A DNA stretch of 64,000 nucleotides from Propionibacterium sp. (GTDB taxonomy: Bacteria > Actinomycetota > Actinomycetes > Propionibacteriales > Propionibacteriaceae): positions 1 to 64,000 of the forward strand of contig JAAYVB010000006.1 in assembly GCA_012517405.1 (NCBI GenBank), read 5' to 3'. This document shows, piece by piece, positions 53,457 through 62,491 of the stretch (positions are counted from its first letter, which is position 1; every line of letters begins with the position of its first letter). The notes beneath the pieces are model-generated. The model was not told where the DNA came from and searched no databases. It saw only the letters and a list, made by a program, of their open reading frames with translations. A program made the translations under genes and the position numbers.

Positions 53457-54554
53457 TCAGCCTGCAGTGTCCTGCGAGTCGATCGATCGTCCGAATCCGT
53501 CGAGCTCGCTGACCCGGGTCCTCGGCAGATCGGTCAGCACCCCGTGAATGAATCGCAGCTTGTCGACCACGGGGTCGCTGATGGAGAACGGGTACAGATC
53601 GGCTTTGCCCATCGACCGGTTGACGCGATTGAAGAACAGCGAGATCCAATGCCAGTCGTCCATCAGCGCATCGAAATCGTCCGCCCCGTAGCTGTCGCGC
53701 GGACCCACAGCCAACGGGAGTGCCGGAACGACGCTGCGGCCCGGAACCAGCTCCATGCCCGCCGAGGCAGCCGTGTCGAGGGTGTCGGTGATGTGCAGGT
53801 AGTGGGCGAAGCACTCCGCGAAGTCCTCCCAGGGGTGCATCGTCGCGTATTCCGAGATGTAGGAGTCCCGCCAGTTCGGGGGCGCTCCGTTCGAGTAATG
53901 CTGATCGATCGCGTCGGTATAGGACGCTCGCTCGTCACCGAAGATCTGGCGGCACTGTTCGATCTTGTCCGTCTGTTCCACCAGCACCCACTCGTAGTAG
54001 TGCCCGATCTCGTGGCGGAAATGACCGAGCATCGTCCGGTACGGCTCGCCGAGGGCCACCCGAAGCCGTTCGCGGTGAGCATCCAGCGTTTCGGCCAGAT
54101 CGATGGTGACGATGCCATTGGCCTGACCGATCGTCACCTTCTCGTATTCCGACGAGAGCAGATCGAAACCCAGCCCGCCGTCGGATTCGAAGTACGGATC
54201 GATCGGCAACCCCAGCGAGTTCAACTGGACGAGCACCCGGCGCTTGGACTTCTCGGCCTCGGCGAGCCGTTCGAGCGCGTCCGGGTCGTTGTCATTGGGC
54301 CGCACCCGGGTGAGCCGGCAGGAGAAGCACTGATCGGTCGAGCTGTCGTCGGCGGCCAGCCAGTTGCAGTCGCGGTCGCGGTTGACGCAGGGGTGCCATA
54401 ACCGGTTCGCCACCTCGATGTCGGGCCCCGTCACAGCGACCATCGTTTCGGACAGTGTGTGGTAGGCCACTTCGGCACCGCAGGTGTCGCAGCGCAGGTC
54501 TTCCAGGTAGAGCAGGCCCGAGCAGTCCGGGGTCGGGCAGATCAGCAGCTTCAT
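53457..54554 (-). CDS. Zinc-ribbon putative metallopeptidase
   Basis: 365-residue protein. An N-terminal zinc ribbon is seen (LICPTPDCSG, then LRCDTCGAEV), with further cysteines around FSCRLTR and HPCVNRDRDC. The catalytic motif is HEIGH (about residue 180) with downstream ERFAHY-like FAECFAHYLHITD as a possible third ligand region. This matches putative zinc-binding metallopeptidases with a zinc-ribbon N-terminus, function uncharacterised. ATG at 54554; a TTG three codons earlier is less likely. Divergent from glpA. Confidence 0.8.
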   Translation of the reverse strand: MKLLICPTPDCSGLLYLEDLRCDTCGAEVAYHTLSETMVAVTGPDIEVANRLWHPCVNRDRDCNWLAADDSSTDQCFSCRLTRVRPNDNDPDALERLAEAEKSKRRVLVQLNSLGLPIDPYFESDGGLGFDLLSSEYEKVTIGQANGIVTIDLAETLDAHRERLRVALGEPYRTMLGHFRHEIGHYYEWVLVEQTDKIEQCRQIFGDERASYTDAIDQHYSNGAPPNWRDSYISEYATMHPWEDFAECFAHYLHITDTLDTAASAGMELVPGRSVVPALPLAVGPRDSYGADDFDALMDDWHWISLFFNRVNRSMGKADLYPFSISDPVVDKLRFIHGVLTDLPRTRVSELDGFGRSIDSQDTAG

Positions 54555-54641
54555 ACCGGGCAATCTACCTTCTTGGGTGGTGAAGTCGGCTCCGACAACG
54601 CATAATTTCGCTTGCTCGCGCAGCGGGGCGCCACACAGAAT

Positions 54642-54675
54642 CGGATGTCCTTACCAACGGGAGCCCCCACATCCG
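54642..54675. promoter_or_regulatory. Inverted repeat in the glpA upstream region
   Basis: CGGATGT (54642-54648) and ACATCCG (54669-54675) are perfectly complementary over 7 bp with a 20-base spacer. It lies about 70 bases before glpA in the divergent gap and could be an operator for a glycerol repressor or activator. No regulator gene for it lies in the window. Low certainty. Confidence 0.3.
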
Positions 54676-54744
54676 CTGTGATTCCTCTAGCCTGGAGGCG
54701 GTAGCCCTTTCGGCTGGGACCGTGCCGATAGCGAGGAGGCAGGA

Positions 54745-56391
54745 ATGCGCACGTACGACTGCGACGTGGTTGTTGTGGGAGGTGGCTCAACCGGGGCGGG
54801 TGTTGTGCGAGATGTGGCTATGCGCGGTTACTCGGCGATCCTCGTCGACCGCGCCGATCTTGGCCAGGGCACGACCGGCCGGTATCACGGGCTCCTGCAT
54901 TCAGGGGGACGCTACGTCGTCAGCGATCCGCACTCCGCGACCGAATGCGCCGAGGAGAACGCGATCGTCACGCGGATCCACGCGAGTGCGGTCGAGGCTA
55001 CTGGTGGGCTGTTCGTCTCGACCCCCGAGGACGACCTGGCATTCTCGGACGACTTCCTCGCGGGATGTCACAAGACCGGCGTCCCGGTCGAGGAGATCAG
55101 CGTGGCCGCCGCCCTCAAACGCGAGCCACGCGTCAACCCCGGCATCCGCCGAGCCTTCCTCGTCGAAGACGGCACCGTCGACGGCTGGCAGATGGTCTGG
55201 GGTGCCGCCCGCTCCGCCCAGGAATACGGCGCGCAGATCCTGACCTATCACGCGGTGGTCGGCATCGAAATGACCGGCAGCTCCGTGAGCGCGGTGCGCT
55301 GCATCGACCGCCGTAGTGGCGAAGACGTCACGATCAGCTGCCGGTTCGTGATCAACGCGGCAGGCGCCTGGTCACATCACATCGCCGAGATGGCCGGCTG
55401 CCACGATGTCGAGGTCGTGCCTGGCCGCGGCATCATGATCGCGATGAATCACCGCCTGGTGAACACCGTGATCAACCGCTGCACCTACCCCGCCGACGGC
55501 GACATCCTGGTGCCGGTGCACACCGTGGCGATCATCGGCACCACAGATGTGCGGGCCGAAGACCCCGACGAACTGCCGATCCCGGCCGACGAGGTTCAGC
55601 AGATGCTCGACTGCGGCGAGATCCTCATCCCCGGCTTCCGCCAGGCCAGGGCGCTGCACGCCTGGTCGGGCGCGCGTCCGCTGGTCAAGGACTCGCGAGT
55701 CTCGGCGCAGGACACCCGGCACATGTCACGCGGCATGTCCATCCTCGATCATCAGTCCCGCGATGGGGTGTCCGGGATTCTCACGATCGCCGGCGGCAAG
55801 CTGACCACGTACCGGCTGATGGCCAAGAACATTGTGGACCGGATGTGCGAGCAGCTCGGCGAGGAGCGCGAGTGCCGCACCGCCGATGAGGCCGTGCCCG
55901 GATCGACGCCCGGCGAGACCTATCAGGTCACCCACCGCCTGCATGATCGGGAGGCCGACCGTCGTGACGATCAGATCATCTGCGAATGCGAGCTGATGAG
56001 CCGTACGATGCTCACCGACGCGCTGCATGCGGACCCGCAAGCCAGCATGGACGATCTGCGTCGTCATCTCCGGCTCGGCATGGGACCGTGTCAAGGTGGT
56101 TTTTGCAGCCTGCGGGCGACCGGTATCGCCTGTGCCGAGGGTGTCATCGATGCCGAACTCGCCAATGCTCGGCTGCACGAGTTCCTCGCTCACCGATGGA
56201 TCGGACTGTGGCCGATCCTGTATGGCGACCAGGTGCGTCAGACCGCCTTGGACGAGTGGATCTTCCAAGGACTGCTCGATGTGGAGCATCTGCCGGAACC
56301 GAAGGTCGTCCTCGAACCAGTGCCACTGGGCGTCGCGGCCCAATCGTTGCAGTCCACGACCGAGCCCGAGACCACGGAGGCAGTGCGATGA
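54745..56391 (+). CDS. glpA: GlpA, anaerobic glycerol-3-phosphate dehydrogenase catalytic subunit
   Basis: 548-residue FAD enzyme oxidising glycerol-3-phosphate to dihydroxyacetone phosphate. The FAD loop VVVGGGSTGAGVVRDVAMRG is at residues 9-28 and RYHGLLHSGGRYV is the substrate/flavin region. The C-terminal BFD-like 2Fe-2S domain has cysteines in CECELMSRTML and MGPCQGGFCSLR. A GAGGAGG site precedes the ATG. It overlaps glpB by 4 bases (ATGA) and forms the GlpABC membrane-linked complex. Confidence 0.94.
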   Translation: MRTYDCDVVVVGGGSTGAGVVRDVAMRGYSAILVDRADLGQGTTGRYHGLLHSGGRYVVSDPHSATECAEENAIVTRIHASAVEATGGLFVSTPEDDLAFSDDFLAGCHKTGVPVEEISVAAALKREPRVNPGIRRAFLVEDGTVDGWQMVWGAARSAQEYGAQILTYHAVVGIEMTGSSVSAVRCIDRRSGEDVTISCRFVINAAGAWSHHIAEMAGCHDVEVVPGRGIMIAMNHRLVNTVINRCTYPADGDILVPVHTVAIIGTTDVRAEDPDELPIPADEVQQMLDCGEILIPGFRQARALHAWSGARPLVKDSRVSAQDTRHMSRGMSILDHQSRDGVSGILTIAGGKLTTYRLMAKNIVDRMCEQLGEERECRTADEAVPGSTPGETYQVTHRLHDREADRRDDQIICECELMSRTMLTDALHADPQASMDDLRRHLRLGMGPCQGGFCSLRATGIACAEGVIDAELANARLHEFLAHRWIGLWPILYGDQVRQTALDEWIFQGLLDVEHLPEPKVVLEPVPLGVAAQSLQSTTEPETTEAVR

Positions 56392-57617
56392 ATGACGTAG
56401 TGGTCGTCGGCGGCGGAATCGCCGGTCTGCTGAGCGCCGCCCGACTGGTGGCGCAGGGTGCCAAAGTGACGCTGGTCACCTTCGGCGTCGGCGGTCTGCA
56501 GCTGTCGCATGGCGGGTTCGACGTGCTCGGCTACGCACCCGAACGAGTCGATCGTCCCTTCGACGTGCTGGACGACTTCATCGCCGCGAACCCGGAGCAT
56601 CCCTACGCCGTGCTCGGCGCGGATGCCGTCCGCCTGGGCACCGATTTCGCGTCCGAGTTCTTCGGTGAACGCCTGGTGGGCAACGACGGACGCAACTGGC
56701 TGCTGCCAACGGCGGTCGGGGCGTTGCGGCCGACCTACTTGGCCTCGCCGACGATGGTGAACGCCGAAGCCCGCGCCGGACATGATCCGGTTGTGGTGGT
56801 GGGCCTGCAGCAGTTGAAGGATTTCCAGGCCGAGCTGATCGCCGGCAACCTGGTCAAGCAGCAGATACCAGCCCGCGCGATCGTGCTCGATCTACCCGCC
56901 CGTACCCACGAAGCCGACGCCTCCGGCCTCACCTATGCGCGGGCGATGGATCGTGCGGACTACCGCGCAGACTTCGCCAAGGCACTCGGCAAGCAGTTGC
57001 TGAGCGGCGAGAAGGCGCTCATTCCTGCCATCGCCGGCCACCACGAGGCCGCGGCATTCACCGACCTGCAGACGCGTCTGGGCGCTCCGCTCGCAGAGAT
57101 TCCCCTTCCGCCGCCGGGTGTGCCGGGCATGCGACTCAACGAGTACGCGTCCCGCCGGCTGCAAGACCAGCGTGTCCGATGGATTCTCGGCGCGCGTGTC
57201 GTCGCGCTGCACAGCGAGGGCGGCCGGGCAGTGTCGGTCGATGTGGCGACATCGGGTCACCTCACGAAGGTGAGGGCGGACGCGGTCGTCTACGCCCCCG
57301 GTGGATTCGAGAGCGGCTCGCTGAGCCTGGACTCCCATGGCAAGGTGCTCGAGACTCATCTGGGCCTGCCGGTGCGAGTCCCGCCGGGCCGGCTCATCGG
57401 ACCGGACCGCAGAAGTGAGCAGCCGCTGTTCCGTAGCGGGCTGGCTGTGGACGATCAGATGCGCGTCCTGGACGATGCCGATCGCCCCGTCTACCCGAAC
57501 CTGTTCGCGGCCGGCGGCGTCTTGGCGGGCGCGATGCGTTGGAGTGAGAAATCGGGAGAGGGAATCGCGGCGGCAAGTGCCGTGCGGGCCGCGGATGCGA
57601 TTGGAGATCTGGCATGA
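56388..57617 (+). CDS. glpB: GlpB, anaerobic glycerol-3-phosphate dehydrogenase subunit B
   Basis: 409-residue FAD-containing subunit. The dinucleotide loop VVVGGGIAGLLSAARL is at residues 4-19 and LFAAGGVLAGAM near the end. It relays electrons from GlpA to GlpC. ATG at 56388 overlaps the glpA stop, and its own stop overlaps glpC by 4 bases. Confidence 0.92.
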   Translation: MNDVVVVGGGIAGLLSAARLVAQGAKVTLVTFGVGGLQLSHGGFDVLGYAPERVDRPFDVLDDFIAANPEHPYAVLGADAVRLGTDFASEFFGERLVGNDGRNWLLPTAVGALRPTYLASPTMVNAEARAGHDPVVVVGLQQLKDFQAELIAGNLVKQQIPARAIVLDLPARTHEADASGLTYARAMDRADYRADFAKALGKQLLSGEKALIPAIAGHHEAAAFTDLQTRLGAPLAEIPLPPPGVPGMRLNEYASRRLQDQRVRWILGARVVALHSEGGRAVSVDVATSGHLTKVRADAVVYAPGGFESGSLSLDSHGKVLETHLGLPVRVPPGRLIGPDRRSEQPLFRSGLAVDDQMRVLDDADRPVYPNLFAAGGVLAGAMRWSEKSGEGIAAASAVRAADAIGDLA

Positions 57618-58960
57618 GCGCCAAGAAGGATCCGAAGAAGCTCACGGAGGCCGAGCGCCAAGAACGCGACGCAGATCGCCGCGAGCGGCTGGTCACCTCG
57701 CAGCAGGGCCCCAAAGTGCTGACACTGAACCTCAAAGAGCCCGACATCTTTGCCGCGCAACGGCTGAACCGCGAGAGTCTCGATCACTGCGTCAAGTGCA
57801 CGATCTGCGAAACGCAGTGCCCGGTCGCGGCAGTCACCCCGCTGTTCTCGGGGCCGAAGTACGTGGGACCCCAGGCCGAACGCTTCCGCCACGGCGAATC
57901 GGTTGATCATTCCCTCGACTACTGCTCCAGCTGCGGCATCTGCACGCTCTCGTGCCCGCAGGGTGTCCAGATCGCCGAGCTCAACTCGATGGCCCGCGCA
58001 GTCATGAAGGCCGACCACATGCCGATCCGCGATTTCCTGATCGGTGAGACGGTTCTGATGGGCAAGGCGATGACGCCCATCGCGCCGATCGCGAATGCGG
58101 CACTGAACAACAAGCCGATCCGCATCGTCATGGAGAAGATGATCGGTGTGCATCGCAATGCGCCCATGCCGACGGCCCAATCGCAATCGTTCGTGAGCTG
58201 GGCCAAGCGCCACCAGCCCGCCAAGCCCGCCACCCGCGGTCCGGTGGTCTTCTTCCACGGCTGCGCCGGCGGCTACTTCGAGGTGCAGACCTCCATCCAC
58301 ACCGTCGAAGTTCTCGAACATCTCGGATACGAGGTCATCATCCCGACTCAGGGCTGCTGCGGCCTGGCCCAACAGTCGAACGGGCTGTTCACTCAGGCAC
58401 GCAAGACGGTGCGCAAGCTGTGTGATCAGCTGCGGGCGGCGGGCAAGGACCTGACGATCATCTCGTCGTCCGGTTCGTGCACCGGAATGCTCAAGCATGA
58501 GGCTCACGAGATCATGGGCGTCGATGATCCCGCGCTCATTGATGTCGGTTCCAGAATCCGCGAGACCTCCGAGTTCTTGATGGAACTCGAGGACGAAGGA
58601 ACACTGCCCCATACCTTCCAGCGTGTCGATATGACGGTCCCCTACCACGCACCCTGCCAGCTCAAGGGCCAGGGAATGGGAATGCCCGCCATCAGGCTCT
58701 TGGAGTTGATCCCGGGACTGAAAGTCGTCGAGTCCGGACAGGCCTGCTGCGGCATCGCAGGGACATACGGCCTGAAGAAGGAGAAATACGACGTAGCGCA
58801 GGCGGTCGGGCAGGCGCTCTTCGACATGGTGGTGGATACCAATCCTGACCTTGCCGTCTGTGACACCGAAACCTGCCGCTGGCAAATCAGCAAGTCAACC
58901 GGCGTGCCGACGGTGCACCCGATCTCCTTGGTGCACCGGGCTTACGGGCTGGACAAATAG
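57614..58960 (+). CDS. glpC: GlpC, anaerobic glycerol-3-phosphate dehydrogenase iron-sulfur subunit
   Basis: 448-residue subunit that docks GlpAB at the membrane and passes electrons to menaquinone. Two 4Fe-4S motifs (CVKCTICETQCPV and CSSCGICTLSCPQ, within the first 120 residues) and two CCG-type motifs (TQGCCGLAQQ and QACCGIAGTYG) are present. A Lys/Glu-rich N-terminal stretch of about 55 residues precedes the first cluster. Intact. Confidence 0.93.
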   Translation: MSAKKDPKKLTEAERQERDADRRERLVTSQQGPKVLTLNLKEPDIFAAQRLNRESLDHCVKCTICETQCPVAAVTPLFSGPKYVGPQAERFRHGESVDHSLDYCSSCGICTLSCPQGVQIAELNSMARAVMKADHMPIRDFLIGETVLMGKAMTPIAPIANAALNNKPIRIVMEKMIGVHRNAPMPTAQSQSFVSWAKRHQPAKPATRGPVVFFHGCAGGYFEVQTSIHTVEVLEHLGYEVIIPTQGCCGLAQQSNGLFTQARKTVRKLCDQLRAAGKDLTIISSSGSCTGMLKHEAHEIMGVDDPALIDVGSRIRETSEFLMELEDEGTLPHTFQRVDMTVPYHAPCQLKGQGMGMPAIRLLELIPGLKVVESGQACCGIAGTYGLKKEKYDVAQAVGQALFDMVVDTNPDLAVCDTETCRWQISKSTGVPTVHPISLVHRAYGLDK

Positions 58961-59084
58961 ACGTCTTATACAGACAAAACAATCGGTCGGACGACATAGT
59001 TATGCGAATTATCCGGCAATGTTGATCGCGACCACAATTACTTGACATGATGTTCTATACGGGTTCGCGCTTCGACGCTGGATG

Positions 59085-59177
59085 TGCGAATTCGCAACAG
59101 ATCTTCCGGGACCGGTTCCCGGGAGAACCCGAATCCTCCGTTGCGGAGGCAACGCGACCACGGGTATCCCGTGGTCG
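59085..59177 (+). promoter_or_regulatory. Structured leader upstream of glpF
   Basis: The 253-base gap before glpF ends with a run of perfect stems: palindrome TGCGAATTCGCA (59085-59096); CCGGGA/TCCCGG (59106-59122, 5-base loop); CCTCCG/CGGAGG (59135-59149, 3-base loop); and CGACCACGGG/CCCGTGGTCG (59155-59177, 10 bp, 3-base loop). The ribosome site AAGGGA and the ATG at 59214 follow about 37 bases later. It could be a riboswitch-like or protein-binding leader, or a processing/stability element. A TTGACA at 59042 may be a -35 element but no good -10 was found. Confidence 0.5.
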
Positions 59178-59213
59178 AATGCACCGCGGGGGCCGTATGA
59201 AAGGGAACACCAG

Positions 59214-60023
59214 ATGAACCTGACTCCGATGGTCGTCTCTTCTCTGGGAGAGGCCTTCGTATCAGAATTCTCAGGAACTGCAATGCTGCTGCTCTTGGGT
59301 GTTGGCGTCGTGGCCAACAACCTGCTCGGAAAGACCAAGGGCAACGGCTCAGGCTTCCTGTTCGTCAACTTCGGCTGGGGCATTGCAGTCATGACCGGTG
59401 TCTACTTCGCCAGCGCGACCGGCGGCCACCTGAATCCGGCAGTCACTCTCGGCGTCGTTGTGCGAGAGCTGTTGCTGGGAAACACGATCGACTGGGCACT
59501 GGTCGGGGTCTACGTCGTCGCCCAGTTCCTCGGCGCGCTGCTCGGCGCCTTCCTCGCCTGGCTGGCATACAAGAATCACTACGACGAGGACGTCGACCCG
59601 GCACTCAAGCTGGGCACTTTCGCCACCGGGCCAGAGATCAGGAAGCCCTTCTGGAACTTCCTGACTGAGGTCATCGCCACATTCGTGCTGGTCGGCTGGG
59701 TCATCGTTGCGGGTCTGCAAGATCCGAACGGCATTGCCTGGGCGCCGCTTGGCGTCACGTTGCTCATTGTCGGCATCGGCGCCTCCTTGGGCGGCCCGAC
59801 CGGATACGCCATCAACCCGGTCCGTGACCTCGGCCCGCGCATCATCCACGCACTCGTCCCGATCAAGGGCAAGGGAGGCTCCGACTGGGGCTACGCATGG
59901 ATCCCGGTCGCCGGTCCGCTGACCGGTGGCCTCATCGCCGGCCTGGTCGTCGCGCCCATCTACATCGCGGTGGGAACCTTGCCGTCGCAGGCAGCACCGT
60001 TCTTCCAGCTCGCTGGGGCCTGA
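59214..60023 (+). CDS. glpF: GlpF, glycerol uptake facilitator (aquaglyceroporin)
   Basis: 269-residue MIP-family channel with six membrane helices. The first NPA box is GGHLNPAVTLG and the second is altered to INPVRDLGPR; the Asp after Arg in the second box marks glyceroporins rather than water channels. ATG at 59214 with AAGGGA upstream; the longer open frame to the left is leader sequence. Located between glpC and glpK. It may also admit 1,2-propanediol for the pdu pathway. Confidence 0.92.
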   Translation: MNLTPMVVSSLGEAFVSEFSGTAMLLLLGVGVVANNLLGKTKGNGSGFLFVNFGWGIAVMTGVYFASATGGHLNPAVTLGVVVRELLLGNTIDWALVGVYVVAQFLGALLGAFLAWLAYKNHYDEDVDPALKLGTFATGPEIRKPFWNFLTEVIATFVLVGWVIVAGLQDPNGIAWAPLGVTLLIVGIGASLGGPTGYAINPVRDLGPRIIHALVPIKGKGGSDWGYAWIPVAGPLTGGLIAGLVVAPIYIAVGTLPSQAAPFFQLAGA

Positions 60024-60076
60024 GCCTGACTCTTGCCGGCAAGTAATCGTCCAACCACACAAAGGAGTGAATCAAC

Positions 60077-61606
60077 GTGGCCGAAATGTTCATCATGGCG
60101 ATCGATCAGGGAACGACCAGTTCACGCGCCATCATCTTCAATCATGCTGGGCAGATCGTGTCCAGCGGTCAGCTGGAACATGAGCAGATCTTCCCGCGAG
60201 CCGGCTGGGTGGAGCACAATCCCGACGAGATCCGCAACAGTGTCAACGAGGTGATGGGACAGGCGTTCGCTCGGGCGCGTATCAATCGTCATCAGATCGC
60301 CGCGGTCGGCATCACCAATCAGCGCGAAACGACCCTGGTCTGGGACCGCGAGACCGGCGAGCCGGTGTACAACGCGATCGTCTGGCAAGACACCCGTACG
60401 CAGAAGATCTGCGACGAACTGGCCGGTGACGAGGGCCCGGACCGCTTCAAGGAGATCTGCGGCCTGCCGCTGGCGACCTACTTCGCCGGTCCGAAGATCA
60501 AGTGGATTCTGGACAATGTCGAAGGCGCCCGCGAGAAGGCCGACGCCGGCAAGCTGGCGTTCGGAACGATGGACAGCTGGGTGTTGTGGAACCTCACCGG
60601 CAGCCAGCACGGCGGCGTCCATGTCACCGACGTGACCAACGCCTCGCGCACCATGCTGATGAACGTCCGGACTCTCGAATGGGATCCGGGCATGTGTGAG
60701 GTCATGGGCATCCCGATGTCGATGCTTCCGGAGATCAGATCGTGTTCGGAGGTCTACGGACACGGCGACAAGGAGAGCCTGATCATCGATACCCCGATCG
60801 CCGGCATTCTGGGCGATCAGCAGGCAGCAACCTTCGGCCAGGCATGTTTCCAGAAAGGCATGGCGAAGAACACCTACGGCACGGGCTGCTTCATGCTGAT
60901 GAACACCGGTGAGGAGGCGGTCTTCTCGAAGAACGGTCTGCTCACCACGGTCTGCTACAAGATCGGGGACGCCAAGCAGGTCTATGCGCTCGAAGGCTCG
61001 ATCGCTGTCACCGGCTCGCTGGTGCAGTGGCTGCGCGACAATCTCAAGATCGTGTCGTCCGCGCCCGAGATCGAAGACCTCGCCGCCACCGTGGAAAACA
61101 ATGGCGGTGCGTACTTCGTGCCGGCGTTCTCCGGCCTGTTCGCCCCGTACTGGCGACCGGATGCCCGCGGCGCCCTGGTCGGTCTGACCCGCTACGTGAA
61201 CCGCGGCCACATCGCCCGGGCGGTGCTGGAGGCGACCGCCTACCAGACCCGCGACGTGCTGGAAGCCATGAACGCGGACGCAGGTGTCCCGCTCGCCGAG
61301 CTCCGGGTTGATGGCGGCATGACGGCCAACAACGTGCTGATGCAGTTCCAGGCCGATCAACTCGGGGTCGCAGTAGTGCGTCCGAAGGTGGCCGAAACCA
61401 CCGCTCTCGGCGCCGCCTACGCGGCCGGCATCGCGGTCGGATTCTGGGATGGCGAAGCCGACGTCGTCGCCAACTGGGCCGAGGACAAGCGCTGGGTGCC
61501 CGACACCTCTTCGCAAGCCCAGGTCGAGCGCGAGCGCCTGTACCGCAACTGGAAGAAGGCGGTTACCAAGACCCTCGAGTGGGTCGACGAGGACGTCGTC
61601 GAGTAG
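60077..61606 (+). CDS. glpK: GlpK, glycerol kinase
   Basis: 509-residue FGGY-family kinase phosphorylating glycerol with ATP, feeding GlpABC. The N-terminal phosphate loop [14 protein letters not shown], the [11 protein letters not shown] substrate loop, [13 protein letters not shown] and the [12 protein letters not shown] motif are canonical. The start is GTG after AAAGGAG (60061-60067). It lies 53 bases after glpF. Confidence 0.96.
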   Translation: MAEMFIMAIDQGTTSSRAIIFNHAGQIVSSGQLEHEQIFPRAGWVEHNPDEIRNSVNEVMGQAFARARINRHQIAAVGITNQRETTLVWDRETGEPVYNAIVWQDTRTQKICDELAGDEGPDRFKEICGLPLATYFAGPKIKWILDNVEGAREKADAGKLAFGTMDSWVLWNLTGSQHGGVHVTDVTNASRTMLMNVRTLEWDPGMCEVMGIPMSMLPEIRSCSEVYGHGDKESLIIDTPIAGILGDQQAATFGQACFQKGMAKNTYGTGCFMLMNTGEEAVFSKNGLLTTVCYKIGDAKQVYALEGSIAVTGSLVQWLRDNLKIVSSAPEIEDLAATVENNGGAYFVPAFSGLFAPYWRPDARGALVGLTRYVNRGHIARAVLEATAYQTRDVLEAMNADAGVPLAELRVDGGMTANNVLMQFQADQLGVAVVRPKVAETTALGAAYAAGIAVGFWDGEADVVANWAEDKRWVPDTSSQAQVERERLYRNWKKAVTKTLEWVDEDVVE

Positions 61607-61636
61607 GACCGGATCGCAACCGTCAGGCAAGCCGCG

Positions 61637-61677
61637 CGCGGCTCGGGCAGTGGACGCAAGTTCCTGCCCGGGCCGCG
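61637..61677. terminator. Bidirectional hairpin terminator between glpK and the TMEM175-like gene
   Basis: Bases 61637-61650 pair with 61664-61677 over 14 bp (one G-U pair), with a 13-base loop. It lies in the 89-base gap between two convergent genes. Confidence 0.75.
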
Positions 61678-61695
61678 TGCTCTGGTGTCAGCGGG

Positions 61696-62313
61696 TCAGG
61701 CGGTGGTGGTGGCGCGCCGCCGTTCTCTGATGGCGTCGAAGACCGGACGCAGAGCGAACGCCAGGAAGGCCCACGACCCGATGAAGGGCGCGAGCGCGAC
61801 TGTCAGCGCACTGAGCAGTACGGCAATCAACGAGGCTCGGCTCATGTCCGCGATGTCCGCCTCCGCAACGTCCGGTACCAACAGACTGCGATGGCGCAGG
61901 ACGTAGCACCAGCCCAGCCAGCTCAGCAGAATCGCCGGGAAGACGGTCGATGGCATCACCAGCCGGCCGAGCCAGATGTCCGCGTAGTCGGTGTCAACCA
62001 CGGTGCTGAAAGGGATCAGGACGATGAACAGCAGCTGGAGCACGTTGATCCGCATGAGGTTGCCGTCGATGTAGGCGATGTAGGTGAACAGCCGGACGTG
62101 TGCCATCCACAGCAGGCAGAGCAACAGGAAGCTCACCAGGAAAGAGATGAACTGATCGCCCATGCCCAGCAGTCCTGCCAGGAATTCGCCGCTGGTGGTC
62201 ACGTTTCCGATGGCGTGCGAGGTCAATTCGAGCACGAGCAATGTCGATGCAATGGCGAAGATGCCGTCGATGAGGGCATCCATCCGACCCGATTCGATGA
62301 GTGGGCGCGACAT
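61696..62313 (-). CDS. TMEM175 (DUF1211) family membrane protein
   Basis: 205 residues with about six membrane helices. The family hallmark is the first helix, here RMDALIDGIFAIASTLLVLEL, given in part: DGIFAIASTLLVLEL. Bacterial TMEM175 proteins form potassium-permeable channels. The ATG at 62313 lacks a clear ribosome site; Met11 (62283) is an alternative start. Convergent with glpK. Confidence 0.8.
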   Translation of the reverse strand: MSRPLIESGRMDALIDGIFAIASTLLVLELTSHAIGNVTTSGEFLAGLLGMGDQFISFLVSFLLLCLLWMAHVRLFTYIAYIDGNLMRINVLQLLFIVLIPFSTVVDTDYADIWLGRLVMPSTVFPAILLSWLGWCYVLRHRSLLVPDVAEADIADMSRASLIAVLLSALTVALAPFIGSWAFLAFALRPVFDAIRERRRATTTA

Positions 62314-62340
62314 GGGATCACGCTAACCTACGTCCGTGCA

Positions 62341-62388
62341 ACCAGGAAGCCTGGTGCTACGAGCCGGGGCCTGCCTCGTCCGGCTCGT
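62341..62388. promoter_or_regulatory. Two adjacent hairpins in a divergent gap
   Basis: ACCAGG-AAG-CCTGGT (62341-62355) is followed by ACGAGCCGG (62359-62367) pairing with CCGGCTCGT (62380-62388). They sit in the 178-base gap between the TMEM175-like gene and the M20 gene. They might be operators, leader structure or a terminator remnant. Confidence 0.35.
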
Positions 62389-62491
62389 GGGGATCTCATC
62401 TGCTGTCGTCGGAGTATGGACTGACTACCTGCGACGCTGATCCGCCACTAACGTGAGGCGCGCGGCACAATCATCGTTGAAGGGACCCGGG

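Noticed and set aside
59042..59047. TTGACA as a classical promoter for glpF
   Set aside because: No acceptable -10 element 16-18 bases downstream; kept only as a note in the leader entry.
57491..61630. Long minus-strand frames (57491-58885, 60122-61630) opposite glpC and glpK
   Set aside because: Antisense shadows of recognisable glp genes.
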